This document shows positions 53,713 through 62,807 of a DNA stretch of 62,992 nucleotides, piece after piece. The notes beneath the pieces were generated by a model, which was given only the letters and a program-made list of their open reading frames with translations, searched no databases and was not told the origin of the DNA. Location: contig JAIUOJ010000005.1 of NCBI GenBank assembly GCA_020161335.1, forward strand, positions 1 to 62,992. The letters run 5' to 3'. The translations under genes and the position numbers were made by a program. How positions within the stretch are numbered: the stretch's first letter is position 1; every line of letters starts with the position of its first letter. Source of the stretch: Pseudomonadota bacterium. GTDB lineage: Bacteria; Pseudomonadota; Gammaproteobacteria; Xanthomonadales; Xanthomonadaceae.

Positions 53713-55431
53713 ATGAACAAAGTAAGTGGATCACTAAAAAACCAGGCGAGTACAGAGCGTGGGATGAATCGCGCCACCGCAAACTTGAGCGCGCGGCTGC
53801 AAAGATGGGCGCCACCCGTCGTTGAAATGGAAACGTTGATCGCTGCAGTAGCGATCTACTTTGTCCTCGTGACGAACAGTTCATTCTGGTCGTCGCTGTG
53901 GGGGACAGGAGCTCTCGTAGGAGTTTCTGGTGTGCAAGTCTCGATCTGCATCGGCATGGCGATCTTCGCTTTGCACGCGCTTCTCATTACGCTATTCGGC
54001 ACGCGATGGCTTATTAAGCCGGTCTTGACGTTGCTTCTTCTTGTGGCGTCTGGAGCATCTTATTTTTCCAGCAAGTATTCGGTGTACATCGATCCGAGCA
54101 TGATCCGGAATGTCCTACGCACTGACATGACTGAGGCGAGAGAGCTGATGACAGCGGGGCTGTGGATCCAGATTCTGGTACTAGGCATTATTCCCGCATT
54201 GCTGGTATGGACAGTACGAATTAGGCCCAGATCAATCAGGCAAATGATCGCTCGCCGGGCGACGTTCGTAGTTGCCATGTTGGCTTTGGCCTCGATCAGT
54301 TTGTTCTCGATCCTGGATGAGTTCTCCCCCATCATGAGAAACCATCCGTCCATGCGCTATCTGATTGCGCCCGGGAATGCATTAGTCGCCATGACGAAAG
54401 TGATCTCAGAGACGACGCGCACCCCTCGTGGTCCACGAAATGTTGTCGGTGCCGACGCCACACTGATGGGGCACGAAGCTGTGGCCAAACCTCATTTCCT
54501 GGTAATCGTGGTCGGCGAGACCGTGCGCGCCCAGAACTGGGGGCTCAACGGCTATTCCCGGCAAACGACGCCGCAGCTTGCGGCGTTGGATGTCATTAAC
54601 TTCACGGATGTGACTGCATGCGGATCGAATACGGAGGTTTCGGTGCCCTGCATGTTCTCGTCCATCGGCAGGCGCAGCTACGACCGAGAGCGAATCGTCA
54701 ACTCGGAATCCCTGCTGCACGTCTTGGAACGGGCCGGCATAAAAACACTGTGGCGCGATAACCAGACAGGCTGTAAAGGTGTTTGCGATGGCCTGTCATT
54801 CGAGTCCTATCGAGACCCGAGGGAAGATCCATTGTGCGACGGCCAGTCGTGTCGGGACGCGGTCATGCTGCAGGGCTTGCACGACGCAATCGACGATAAC
54901 CCAGGAGATGTCGTCGTGGTGCTTCACCAATTGGGAAGCCATGGCCCAAGCTACTTCAAACGCTATGCGGCAGAGTTCAGGAAGTTTGTTCCTGATTGCG
55001 TGAATCCAGATCTTGGGAAATGTAGTCGCCTAGAGATCGTCAACGCTTACGACAATGCCATTCTCGCAACCGACGACTTTCTAGCTGAAGTCATTCGAAT
55101 GCTGGCGGAAGATGCGTCTCATGACACGGCGATGATCTACCTATCGGATCACGGTGAATCTCTCGGAGAGAACAACGTATACCTACACGGATTTCCATAT
55201 GGCATTGCACCAGATACCCAGATTAAGGTGCCGATGTTGGCTTGGCTTTCAGAAGGGATGGCATCGAGTACCGGAACTAGTACTGGCTGCCTCAAGCAGC
55301 GCTCCAGATTGCCCACGAGCCACGACAATCTCTTCCATTCCGTTCTCGGATTGATGGATGTCCAGACAGAGGCCTACGAGCGAAGTCTTGATGTATTCGC
55401 AGGCTGCAGGGGTGAGGAAGAGACGCGCTGA
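53713..55431 (+). CDS. EptA/MCR-like phosphoethanolamine-lipid A transferase
   Basis: 572 residues, or 555 from the alternative ATG 53764. Five N-terminal membrane helices (about 40-200) lead to a periplasmic sulfatase-fold domain. V-V-G-E269-T, C-G-S-N-T307-E-V-S-V-P-C with nucleophile Thr307, G-S-H-G-P-S-Y and S-D-H-G-E-S-L-G-E-N supply the zinc site; paired cysteines match EptA. It transfers phosphoethanolamine from phosphatidylethanolamine to lipid A, lowering negative charge and polymyxin binding, and releasing diacylglycerol. Followed by dgkA, which would recycle that diacylglycerol. Whether it gives resistance depends on expression and substrate preference. Confidence 0.93.
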   Translation: MNKVSGSLKNQASTERGMNRATANLSARLQRWAPPVVEMETLIAAVAIYFVLVTNSSFWSSLWGTGALVGVSGVQVSICIGMAIFALHALLITLFGTRWLIKPVLTLLLLVASGASYFSSKYSVYIDPSMIRNVLRTDMTEARELMTAGLWIQILVLGIIPALLVWTVRIRPRSIRQMIARRATFVVAMLALASISLFSILDEFSPIMRNHPSMRYLIAPGNALVAMTKVISETTRTPRGPRNVVGADATLMGHEAVAKPHFLVIVVGETVRAQNWGLNGYSRQTTPQLAALDVINFTDVTACGSNTEVSVPCMFSSIGRRSYDRERIVNSESLLHVLERAGIKTLWRDNQTGCKGVCDGLSFESYRDPREDPLCDGQSCRDAVMLQGLHDAIDDNPGDVVVVLHQLGSHGPSYFKRYAAEFRKFVPDCVNPDLGKCSRLEIVNAYDNAILATDDFLAEVIRMLAEDASHDTAMIYLSDHGESLGENNVYLHGFPYGIAPDTQIKVPMLAWLSEGMASSTGTSTGCLKQRSRLPTSHDNLFHSVLGLMDVQTEAYERSLDVFAGCRGEEETR

Positions 55432-55508
55432 AACTCTGGCGCTTGTGGTGAAAAAGAAAGCCGCCTCGCGCTGGTCGTTGAGTAAATCATTTGAACAGGA
55501 GCTTATGA

Positions 55509-55880
55509 ATGGCCGACAACTATGGCCACGTACCAAGGGGGCCCACCCGCTTGATGAAAGCGCTTCGTTGGTCGATGCAAGGGATCCGCGCGGCCTGGCT
55601 TCACGAGTCGTCGTTCCGTCTGGAGGCAGTACTAGCCGCTGTCATGCTTCCCCTCGGGGCATGGCTTGGCGAAACCGGTGTGGAAAAGGCGTTGCTGGTG
55701 TCCACGGTCCTGATGGTGCTGTCGATGGAATTGCTCAACTCGTCAATCGAGGCTGTCATCGAGAGATACGGCCCCGAACATCATGAGCTGGCAGGTCGAG
55801 CAAAGGACATGGGGTCGGCCGCGGTGTTCGTTTCCCTGTCGGCCGTGGTCGCGGCTTGGGTGTTGATCCTGGCCTCGTAG
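55509..55880 (+). CDS. dgkA: Diacylglycerol kinase DgkA
   Basis: 123 residues, normal for the small trimeric bacterial enzyme. ATG 55509 follows AGGAG (55497-55501). Three membrane helices surround the signature V-L-S-M-E-L-L-N-S-S-I-E, with A-G-R-A-K-D-M-G-S-A-A-V next to the third. It phosphorylates diacylglycerol to phosphatidic acid at the inner membrane. Placed 77 bases after the EptA-like gene, it fits disposal of diacylglycerol made by that reaction. Confidence 0.95.
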   Translation: MADNYGHVPRGPTRLMKALRWSMQGIRAAWLHESSFRLEAVLAAVMLPLGAWLGETGVEKALLVSTVLMVLSMELLNSSIEAVIERYGPEHHELAGRAKDMGSAAVFVSLSAVVAAWVLILAS

Positions 55881-55995
55881 GCGATCGAGCCGCCCCCTCG
55901 TTTCAGGCTGAACGGAGGGTCGGAATCGACGCCCAGAGGCTATTGAATAGCGTTTGTTATTGTATCCGTAGGGACTATCCCCAATACTTGCCACC

Positions 55996-56343
55996 ATGCC
56001 ACGGTTATTCCGAAAATTCGGGCGAACGCTAGCCGTACTGCTAATTGCAGTCATGGTCGTGGTGCCCGTGGCTGATGCATTTGCCTGTGCGCTTGAATGG
56101 GATGTGGGGCACGCCACTGAACTGGCTCTTGCCGATGACGCCGACGCTCAAGGCAATGATGGCCAAGGCGAAACTGCCCACGGTGTTTGCGCACATAACC
56201 ACTGCCACCATTCGACGGTAGGTGTGCCCGCGACGGCAGTTGTTACGGAGCCGCCGTTTGACGGTAGCGCGCAGTTGTCCTTAGTGGCCAGCGGCCACCT
56301 TCAGGACGTTACTGACGGATTGATGAGGCCTCCCAGGATCTGA
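55996..56343 (+). CDS. CzcI-like small periplasmic protein (copy 2)
   Basis: 115 residues. The signal peptide (L-A-V-L-L-I-A-V-M-V-V-V-P) ends A-D-A-F-A. The mature part is acidic and has V-C-A-H-N-H-C-H-H, then ends M-R-P-P-R-I. It directly precedes czcC, the normal position of CzcI in Cupriavidus-type operons. It is a paralogue of the gene at 50329. Probably modulates metal induction of the pump; the direct role is not proven. Confidence 0.75.
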   Translation: MPRLFRKFGRTLAVLLIAVMVVVPVADAFACALEWDVGHATELALADDADAQGNDGQGETAHGVCAHNHCHHSTVGVPATAVVTEPPFDGSAQLSLVASGHLQDVTDGLMRPPRI

Positions 56344-56406
56344 CGTGCGTTTCCTGCCCGCCGAGGGCGGGCACCCCACGTCAATATCTAGATCCCGGAG
56401 TGTCCA

Positions 56407-57663
56407 ATGTTCATGTTGCTTGGACGATCGCTGATGGCGATCGGACTGGTGGCGACTGCTTTGGTCTGCGCGCAGCCTACGATGGCCGCGCAGCCAGATC
56501 AGGTCGCGCCCTCTTACGATTCCCTTGTTGCCCGCCTCGATGAGATGCCTTCGGCGATGGAGGCTGCCGCGCTGTCGGATGCAGCCGATGCCCGCGCACA
56601 ACAAGCGCGTGCGATTCCCAACCCATCCATCGGATGGGAAATGGAAAACATCTATGGGTCCGGCCCCTACAAAGGCCTCGGCAATGCCGACACCACGGTG
56701 TCGATCAGTCAACCTCTGGAAATCTTCGGGCAACGCAGTGCGCGCATCGGTGCAGCCAGGGCGGAAGCAAATGCCATTGGACTGCGCAGCGAGCAGATGC
56801 GCTGGCTCGCCGCCGGGCGTCTGGCACAGGTTTACGCGGAAGCAGAAGCCGCGTCCCGTCGCCATGACCTTGCAGCCGAGGCCCTCGCATTAACCGAGGA
56901 AGACACTAGGGCGGTAGGGCTCCTAGTGAAGGAAGGCCGTGAGGCCACGCTCCGCGGCGTGCAGGCGGAAAGCGAAGCGGAAGCCGCCCGTGCTACCAGG
57001 GACGAAGCCCGCGCGATCCGGGATGCCGCGTTCGCACGACTTTCTGCCATTGCGATGCTCGATGCACCCGTATCGGCCATCCAGGACAGCATCCTAGATC
57101 GCGTACCTGATGCCCCTCTCGTCCATGCGAGCGCCCCCTTGGCGGTGCAGATTGCACAGGCTGAACTGGACGCAGCAGATCGTCAGATCACAGTCGAGAG
57201 AACGCGCGCGCGTCCAGATCTCAACGCCACGGTTGGGATGCGACGCTTTCGGGAAACTGGTGATGATGCGCTGACCATTGGATTGTCGTTGTCGATCCCT
57301 TTGTTCGACCGCAACCGAGGTGGTATCAGCGCCGCTTATGCAGATCGCCGTGCTGCAGAGGCGCGACTGGCAACCCAGCAACAAGAAGCACGTGCAGATC
57401 GGCTGGGAGCCGAAGCCACCCTAACGGCTTCAAATACACGCACCCGCGCCGCTGACAGTGGCGTTCAAGCCGCCGAGGAAGCGTATCGCCTTGCACGCAT
57501 CGGCTTCGATGCCGGGCGCATCTCACAGCTCGAGCTCCGGAGTACGCGCGCCGCCCTTGTCGCTGCGCGCAACGCCGCCGTGGACGCACGTATCTCGCGC
57601 GTCCTTGCAGAAATCGCATTGGCGGGCCTGGAAGGCCGCGCACCGTTTGGGGAAACACGATGA
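56407..57663 (+). CDS. czcC: CzcC-like outer-membrane factor of metal RND pump
   Basis: 418 residues, TolC family. The signal peptide ends A-Q-P-T-M-A-A. The repeated helical halves show N-P-S-I-G-W-E, S-I-S-Q-P-L-E-I-F-G-Q-R and R-P-D-L-N-A-T-V-G-M-R, L-S-I-P-L-F-D-R-N-R-G, typical of CzcC/CnrC. It forms the outer channel for Co/Zn/Cd efflux. The ATG has CGGAG upstream, and the stop overlaps czcB (ATGA). Confidence 0.92.
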   Translation: MFMLLGRSLMAIGLVATALVCAQPTMAAQPDQVAPSYDSLVARLDEMPSAMEAAALSDAADARAQQARAIPNPSIGWEMENIYGSGPYKGLGNADTTVSISQPLEIFGQRSARIGAARAEANAIGLRSEQMRWLAAGRLAQVYAEAEAASRRHDLAAEALALTEEDTRAVGLLVKEGREATLRGVQAESEAEAARATRDEARAIRDAAFARLSAIAMLDAPVSAIQDSILDRVPDAPLVHASAPLAVQIAQAELDAADRQITVERTRARPDLNATVGMRRFRETGDDALTIGLSLSIPLFDRNRGGISAAYADRRAAEARLATQQQEARADRLGAEATLTASNTRTRAADSGVQAAEEAYRLARIGFDAGRISQLELRSTRAALVAARNAAVDARISRVLAEIALAGLEGRAPFGETR

Positions 57664-58895
57664 AAGCTAAGAACAACCGAGTGATTCTTGTCATCGCACT
57701 GCTTGTCGCACTCGCGGCGGGATTCGGTCTGGCCAAGCTCACGGGAGGCACCAGTAGCGCTGCCCACGCAGATGACGACGGTCATTCCTCCCAGGGAGAT
57801 GACCAGCAAGCCGAGAGCCACACCGATCATGGCGCCGAAAATGGGCATGACGAGGACAGTGGACATGCAGATGAAGGGGAAGAAGACGAGGGCCTCATTG
57901 CACTGACGCCGCAGCAGGTAGACGCTTCCGGTATTCGCGTCGTTGCTCTTGGACGAGGCGGCGGAAGCGCAACCCGCCTAAGTGGGCGCGTTGAGCCCAC
58001 CATCGGTGCACGCGCGTCGGTCGCAGCCTCGATTGGTGGTCGCGTGGAGCGCGTCATCGTTGCACCCGGAACACAAGTGCGCGCGGGTCAGCCACTTGCC
58101 GTGATTGTCAGTGGCGAAGCCGCCACCATGCGAGCCAATGCCGATGCCGCGCGGGCCGAAGCCGAAGCCGCTCGGCTGGTTTTTCAGCGTGACCAGTCCC
58201 TCGTCACACAAGGGGTTGTCGCTCGTCAGGAACTGGAAGCCTCGCGCGCGCGCTCATTGGCAGCCAATGCCGCGGCGCGCGCGGCGGTAGCCCAGGCCAG
58301 TGCGGCAGGCACGCCGGATGCGAATGGTCGGATCACGATCACCAGCCCTGTCCCCGGTGTCGTCGGGGCCGTGCAGGTGAGCCCTGGCGGATTCGTCAAC
58401 GCTGGCGACATCGTTGCCAATGTTTCCGACCCTCTGCAGACAGAGATTGTCTTTTCGGCACCTCCATCGCTGGCAGCGCAGATCACACCGGGTGCAAAGA
58501 TCGAAGTCTCCGGACCTGACGGCAATTTTGAAGCGATCGTCATCGGCGCCGCAGCCGATGTGCGCGAGCAAGGCGGACTGGCGATCATCCGCGCCCGCCC
58601 TGTCACCGGCCCTCTGCCTCCCGCCGGATCACCTGTGGCGGGCGTGATTGTTGCGGCAGGGGATGAGGGCACGCTGACTGTGCCCGCCGACGCCGTACAG
58701 AGTATTGAAGGGCGCTCGGTCGTGTTCGTGGCCGAGGAGAAAGGCTTCCGCGCCACACCTGTGCTCGCTGGGCGCCGCGCGGGGGATCGCATCGAGATCC
58801 TCAACGGGTTGTCAGGTGAAGAACGTATCGCTGGCAGCAATGCGTTCTTGCTGAAGGCCGAGCTCGCCAAGGGCGAAGCCGAGCACGGTCACTGA
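57660..58895 (+). CDS. czcB: CzcB-like periplasmic adaptor with His/Asp-rich metal-binding segment
   Basis: 411 residues. A single N-terminal membrane anchor or signal is followed by a His/Asp/Glu-rich stretch (about 36-80) with several H-x-D and D-x-G-H units that could bind Zn, Co or Cd. Lipoyl and hairpin regions (V-A-A-S-I-G-G-R-V-E-R-V; A-A-A-R-A-A-V) and a beta-barrel domain follow. It links CzcA to CzcC and may hand over metal. It overlaps czcC by 4 bases; czcA starts 10 bases downstream. Confidence 0.92.
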   Translation: MKAKNNRVILVIALLVALAAGFGLAKLTGGTSSAAHADDDGHSSQGDDQQAESHTDHGAENGHDEDSGHADEGEEDEGLIALTPQQVDASGIRVVALGRGGGSATRLSGRVEPTIGARASVAASIGGRVERVIVAPGTQVRAGQPLAVIVSGEAATMRANADAARAEAEAARLVFQRDQSLVTQGVVARQELEASRARSLAANAAARAAVAQASAAGTPDANGRITITSPVPGVVGAVQVSPGGFVNAGDIVANVSDPLQTEIVFSAPPSLAAQITPGAKIEVSGPDGNFEAIVIGAAADVREQGGLAIIRARPVTGPLPPAGSPVAGVIVAAGDEGTLTVPADAVQSIEGRSVVFVAEEKGFRATPVLAGRRAGDRIEILNGLSGEERIAGSNAFLLKAELAKGEAEHGH

Positions 58896-58905
58896 GGAAA
58901 CCAAC

Positions 58906-61900
58906 ATGTTCAAGATCATTATTGAAACCGCGGTTCGCTTCCGATGGGCCGTGGTCTTCGTCGCAGCGCTCATCGTTGCGTTTGGCTTGTTTCAACTCAG
59001 CAAGCTACCCATTGATGCGGTCCCTGACATCACCAACCGGCAGGTGCAGATAAATACGATCGCGCCCGCACTGGCCCCCGGCCAGATCGAGCGCCAAGTC
59101 ACCTACCCACTCGAAACTGCATTGGCGGGCATCCCCGGTCTGAACAACACGCGCTCGATCTCGCGCAACGGGTTCTCACAAGTCACAGCGATCTTCACCG
59201 ATAAAACCGACATCTACTTCGCACGCCAGCAGGTTGCAGAGCGCATGCGCGAAGTGCAGGAAGACCTGCCCGAGGGCGTGGTGCCCATGATGTCACCTGT
59301 CACCACAGGCTTGGGTGAGGTGCTGATGTGGACGGTGGACTTCGTCCCGTTCGATCCCAAAAACACGGCAAAGTCGAGCGAACCCGGTTGGCAAGCCGAC
59401 GAAAGCTATCTCACGCCAGAAGGAGACCGACTCACGACATCGCAAGCGCGCGCGACGTATCTGCGCACTGTGCAGGACTGGATCGTTGCGCCCCAGATGC
59501 GTACGGCGCCGGGACTGGCCGGGGTCGACACCATCGGTGGCTACGTCAAGGAGTACGCGATTCGTCCGGACGCAGCGCGATTAGCCGCTTACGGACTGGG
59601 CCTGGGCGACCTCGTTCAGGCACTCGAACGCTCCAACGTGCAAGCAGGTGCGGGTTTCGTACAGCGTGCAGGCGAAGGGCTGATCGTCAGGGCGGATGCG
59701 CTGGCTCAGACCGTCGACGACCTTGCGCAGGCACCTGTTGCAAACCGCAATGGCTTGGTGATCCGAGTTTCAGATGTTGCACGCGTTGAGCTAGGACAGG
59801 CCCCACGCCTAGGCGCAGCAACACGCGATGGGCATGAGGCAGTGCTCGGAACTGCTTTGATGATTGCCGGTGGCAATAGCCGCACGGTGGCCCAGGCAGC
59901 GGCAGAAAGATTGGCCGAGGTCAATCGCTCCTTGCCGCCGGGTATCGTCGCCGAGCCAGTGCTCGACCGCAGCGTGCTGGTCAACTCCACTATCAAGACG
60001 GTGGCGAAGAACCTGACCGAAGGTGCATTGCTCGTCATCGCGGTGCTGTTCCTGCTGCTGGGCAACATCCGTGCTGCGGCGATCACCGCGCTCGTGATCC
60101 CGCTGTCGTTCCTGTTTGCCGTGATTGGCATGAATCGCTTCGGGATCAGCGGCAACTTGATGAGCCTGGGCGCGCTGGACTTCGGCATCCTGGTTGATGG
60201 CGCGGTGATCGTGATCGAGGCCACGCTGCTCATGCTGGGCAAAAAGCAGGCCGAGTTGGGCCGCAGACTGTCGGCTGGTGAACGACTTGGTGTTGCAATC
60301 CAGGCGGCGCGCAAGATGGTGCGTCCCGCAGCGTTCGGTCAGCTCATCATCTTGCTGGTCTTCGCACCGATCCTCACGCTCCAGGGTGTCGAAGGAAAGA
60401 CGTTCCAGCCGATGGCCGCAACCTTCATGTTGGCACTGATCGGCGCCTTCATCTTCTCCTTCACCTTCGTGCCAGCCATGGCAGCGTTGTTCGTTCGTGA
60501 GCCGAAAGTCCCCGAAGGTGGTGCCCATGCTCACGGCAATGATGATGGTGAGCACGAAACCCGCATCATCCGCTTCGTCCGTGGCAAGGTTGAACCGGTG
60601 ATCCGCGCCGCCGTTGCTCGGCCACGCATGGTCTTGATCGGGGCACTGGCGACACTGGCTGTGGGTGCTGCCACCTTCATGTCGCTGGGTCGTGAGTTCA
60701 TGCCCACGCTGGATGAAGGCAACCTTGCGATGCAGGCATTACGCGTGCCGTCGGCCTCGTTGGAGCAGTCGCTGTCAATGCAACTCGCATTGGAGAAGGC
60801 ACTCACCGCCGAGCCGGAGGTGAAGACTATCTTCTCGCGTACAGGCACGGCTGAAGCTGCCATCGACCCCATGCCTACGAACATCTCCGATAGCGTGATC
60901 GTGCTTAAGCCAAAGTCGGAGTGGCCGGATCGGTCTGTTGACAAAGATGCCTTGATCAACAGGCTGGAGTCGATTGTCGGCAATCAGATCGGCAATGCTT
61001 TCGAGTTCAGCCAACCGATCGAGCTACGCTTCAATGAACTCATCTCCGGCGTGCGAACTGACCTGGCGGTGATGGTCTTCGGCGACGATTTCGACGTGCT
61101 GCAGGGCGTTGCTGATCAGGTCGCGCTGAAGCTGAGAAGCGTCCAAGGTGCGGCCGATGTGCGTGTGGAACAGGTGTCCGGTTTGCCAACGCTAACGGTC
61201 CGTGTCGATCACGCCGCCGCCGCGCAATATGGCTTGAGTGCGGCTGACGTGAGTGACGCGCTGGCAACCGGCATTGGTGGAACGGCGGCCGGCCGGATCT
61301 TTGAAGGTGACCGTCGCTTCGACGTCGTTGTGCGCTTCGACGAGGAGGCTCGCAACGATCCTGCGCAATTGGCAGCACTCCCAATCGTCGCGCCGGACGG
61401 CACTGTAGTGCCGTTGTCTTCTGTCGCTCGCATCGAGGTCAGCGAAGGACCGAACCAGATCAGCCGCAACAACGGCAGTCGTCGCATCGTGGTCCAAGCC
61501 AATGTCCGCGGACGCGACCTTGGCGGCTTTGTCACCGAGGCTCAGGCGTCGGTGGCCGAGGTCGCACTACCCAGCGGGATCTACCTGACCTGGGGCGGGC
61601 AGTTCGAGAACCTACAGCGCGCCGAAGCCCGTCTGGCCTTGGTGATCCCGATCGTGTTCCTGCTGATCGGAAGCCTCCTGTACATGGCGCTGGGTACGAT
61701 CCGAGAGGCAACACTGGTGTTTGCCTGCGTGCCGCTGGCGCTGGTAGGCGGTGCACTCGCACTCCTGGTTCGCGGCATGCCGTTCTCAGTGTCAGCAGCC
61801 GTTGGCTTCATCGCGGTTTCCGGCGTCGCGACGCTCAACGGGTTGGTGCTGATGCAGGCCATTCGCGAGCGGCTGACCTCCGGAGACACGCCGTTAGAAG

Positions 61901-62133
61901 CGGCGGCTAACGGTGCCGGCAGTCGTCTGCGTGCAGTGCTGACCACGGCGCTGGTGGCGATCGTCGGGTTCATTCCAATGGCGATCGCAACAGGCTCAGG
62001 TGCCGAGGTACAGAAGCCGCTGGCGACGGTTGTCATCGGCGGCTTGATCTCAGCCACGGTGCTGACGCTGCTGGTGCTGCCGACGTTCGCAGCGCGGGCC
62101 ATGGTGCACCGTCCAAAGCGACACGCAACATGA
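58906..62133 (+). CDS. czcA: CzcA-like heavy-metal RND pump
   Basis: 1075 residues, inner-membrane proton/metal antiporter. The HME-RND signature in TM4 is D425-F-G-I-L-V-D431-G-A-V-I-V-I-E438, the CzcA type for divalent Co/Zn/Cd rather than the Cus type for copper. The N-terminus (I-I-E-T-A-V-R-F-R-W) and P-I-D-A-V-P-D-I-T-N-R-Q-V-Q are also standard. GAGGAAA precedes the ATG. The last 4 bases overlap the CDF gene. Metal specificity cannot be fixed beyond this class. Confidence 0.95.
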   Translation: MFKIIIETAVRFRWAVVFVAALIVAFGLFQLSKLPIDAVPDITNRQVQINTIAPALAPGQIERQVTYPLETALAGIPGLNNTRSISRNGFSQVTAIFTDKTDIYFARQQVAERMREVQEDLPEGVVPMMSPVTTGLGEVLMWTVDFVPFDPKNTAKSSEPGWQADESYLTPEGDRLTTSQARATYLRTVQDWIVAPQMRTAPGLAGVDTIGGYVKEYAIRPDAARLAAYGLGLGDLVQALERSNVQAGAGFVQRAGEGLIVRADALAQTVDDLAQAPVANRNGLVIRVSDVARVELGQAPRLGAATRDGHEAVLGTALMIAGGNSRTVAQAAAERLAEVNRSLPPGIVAEPVLDRSVLVNSTIKTVAKNLTEGALLVIAVLFLLLGNIRAAAITALVIPLSFLFAVIGMNRFGISGNLMSLGALDFGILVDGAVIVIEATLLMLGKKQAELGRRLSAGERLGVAIQAARKMVRPAAFGQLIILLVFAPILTLQGVEGKTFQPMAATFMLALIGAFIFSFTFVPAMAALFVREPKVPEGGAHAHGNDDGEHETRIIRFVRGKVEPVIRAAVARPRMVLIGALATLAVGAATFMSLGREFMPTLDEGNLAMQALRVPSASLEQSLSMQLALEKALTAEPEVKTIFSRTGTAEAAIDPMPTNISDSVIVLKPKSEWPDRSVDKDALINRLESIVGNQIGNAFEFSQPIELRFNELISGVRTDLAVMVFGDDFDVLQGVADQVALKLRSVQGAADVRVEQVSGLPTLTVRVDHAAAAQYGLSAADVSDALATGIGGTAAGRIFEGDRRFDVVVRFDEEARNDPAQLAALPIVAPDGTVVPLSSVARIEVSEGPNQISRNNGSRRIVVQANVRGRDLGGFVTEAQASVAEVALPSGIYLTWGGQFENLQRAEARLALVIPIVFLLIGSLLYMALGTIREATLVFACVPLALVGGALALLVRGMPFSVSAAVGFIAVSGVATLNGLVLMQAIRERLTSGDTPLEAAANGAGSRLRAVLTTALVAIVGFIPMAIATGSGAEVQKPLATVVIGGLISATVLTLLVLPTFAARAMVHRPKRHAT

Positions 62134-62729
62134 TGAAGGATTCGGCCCAGCAGAAGAATGTCCTGCGGCAGGTGCTGCTATGGAACCTTGCCCTGTTCGC
62201 AGGCCTTGGGGTGGCGGGCTGGGCGGCCGATTCGAGTGCCCTGCTCGCCAACGCCGTCGACAACGGTTCGGATGCGGCCGTCTACCTGCTGAGCTACCTC
62301 GCCATCGATCGCCGCCCCGTCTGGAAACGCGGTGCGGCGACCGTCTCGGGGATCATGTTGCTGATCTTCGCCGTGGCGGTCCTGGCGGACGTCGTCCGGC
62401 GGTGGATGTATGGGGCCGAGCCGCTCGGTCCGGTCATGATCGGACTGGCGGTCGCCGCCGCTGCGATCAATCTGTGGTGCCTGGTGTTGTTGCGCCGCAT
62501 TCGTTCCGAGGACGTGAACATGAAAGCGGCCGAAACCTTCAGCTTCAACGACTTCATTTCCAATGGCGGCGTGATCGTGGCCGGGGGGCTCGTGCTTTGG
62601 CTCGGCACATCGTGGCCAGACCTGGTAGCCGGCGCCCTGATCGCAGCCGTTGCGTTCAAGGGCGGTATCGAGATCCTGCGGAGCGTTCGGGAAGACAAAC
62701 GTTCCGATAGCAATGACCCCGTCGCATGA
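62130..62729 (+). CDS. Short CDF-family cation transporter
   Basis: 199 residues. CDF features include L-L-A-N-A-V-D-N-G-S-D-A-A-V-Y in TM2 and F-N-D-F-I-S-N-G-G in TM5, giving the paired Asp/Asn metal sites. It ends after TM6, so the cytoplasmic C-terminal dimer domain of ordinary CzcD (about 300 residues) is missing. Overlaps czcA by 4 bases, therefore part of the operon. It likely exports Zn or Co from cytoplasm to periplasm, where the Czc pump takes over. Confidence 0.88.
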   Translation: MMKDSAQQKNVLRQVLLWNLALFAGLGVAGWAADSSALLANAVDNGSDAAVYLLSYLAIDRRPVWKRGAATVSGIMLLIFAVAVLADVVRRWMYGAEPLGPVMIGLAVAAAAINLWCLVLLRRIRSEDVNMKAAETFSFNDFISNGGVIVAGGLVLWLGTSWPDLVAGALIAAVAFKGGIEILRSVREDKRSDSNDPVA

Positions 62730-62807
62730 GCCTGCTGGTTGGCAGATCCGGCATGCGCGTCAACGGACAAGCACACCCGTAGCCCTTAATACCTGGGGAA
62801 AACGACA

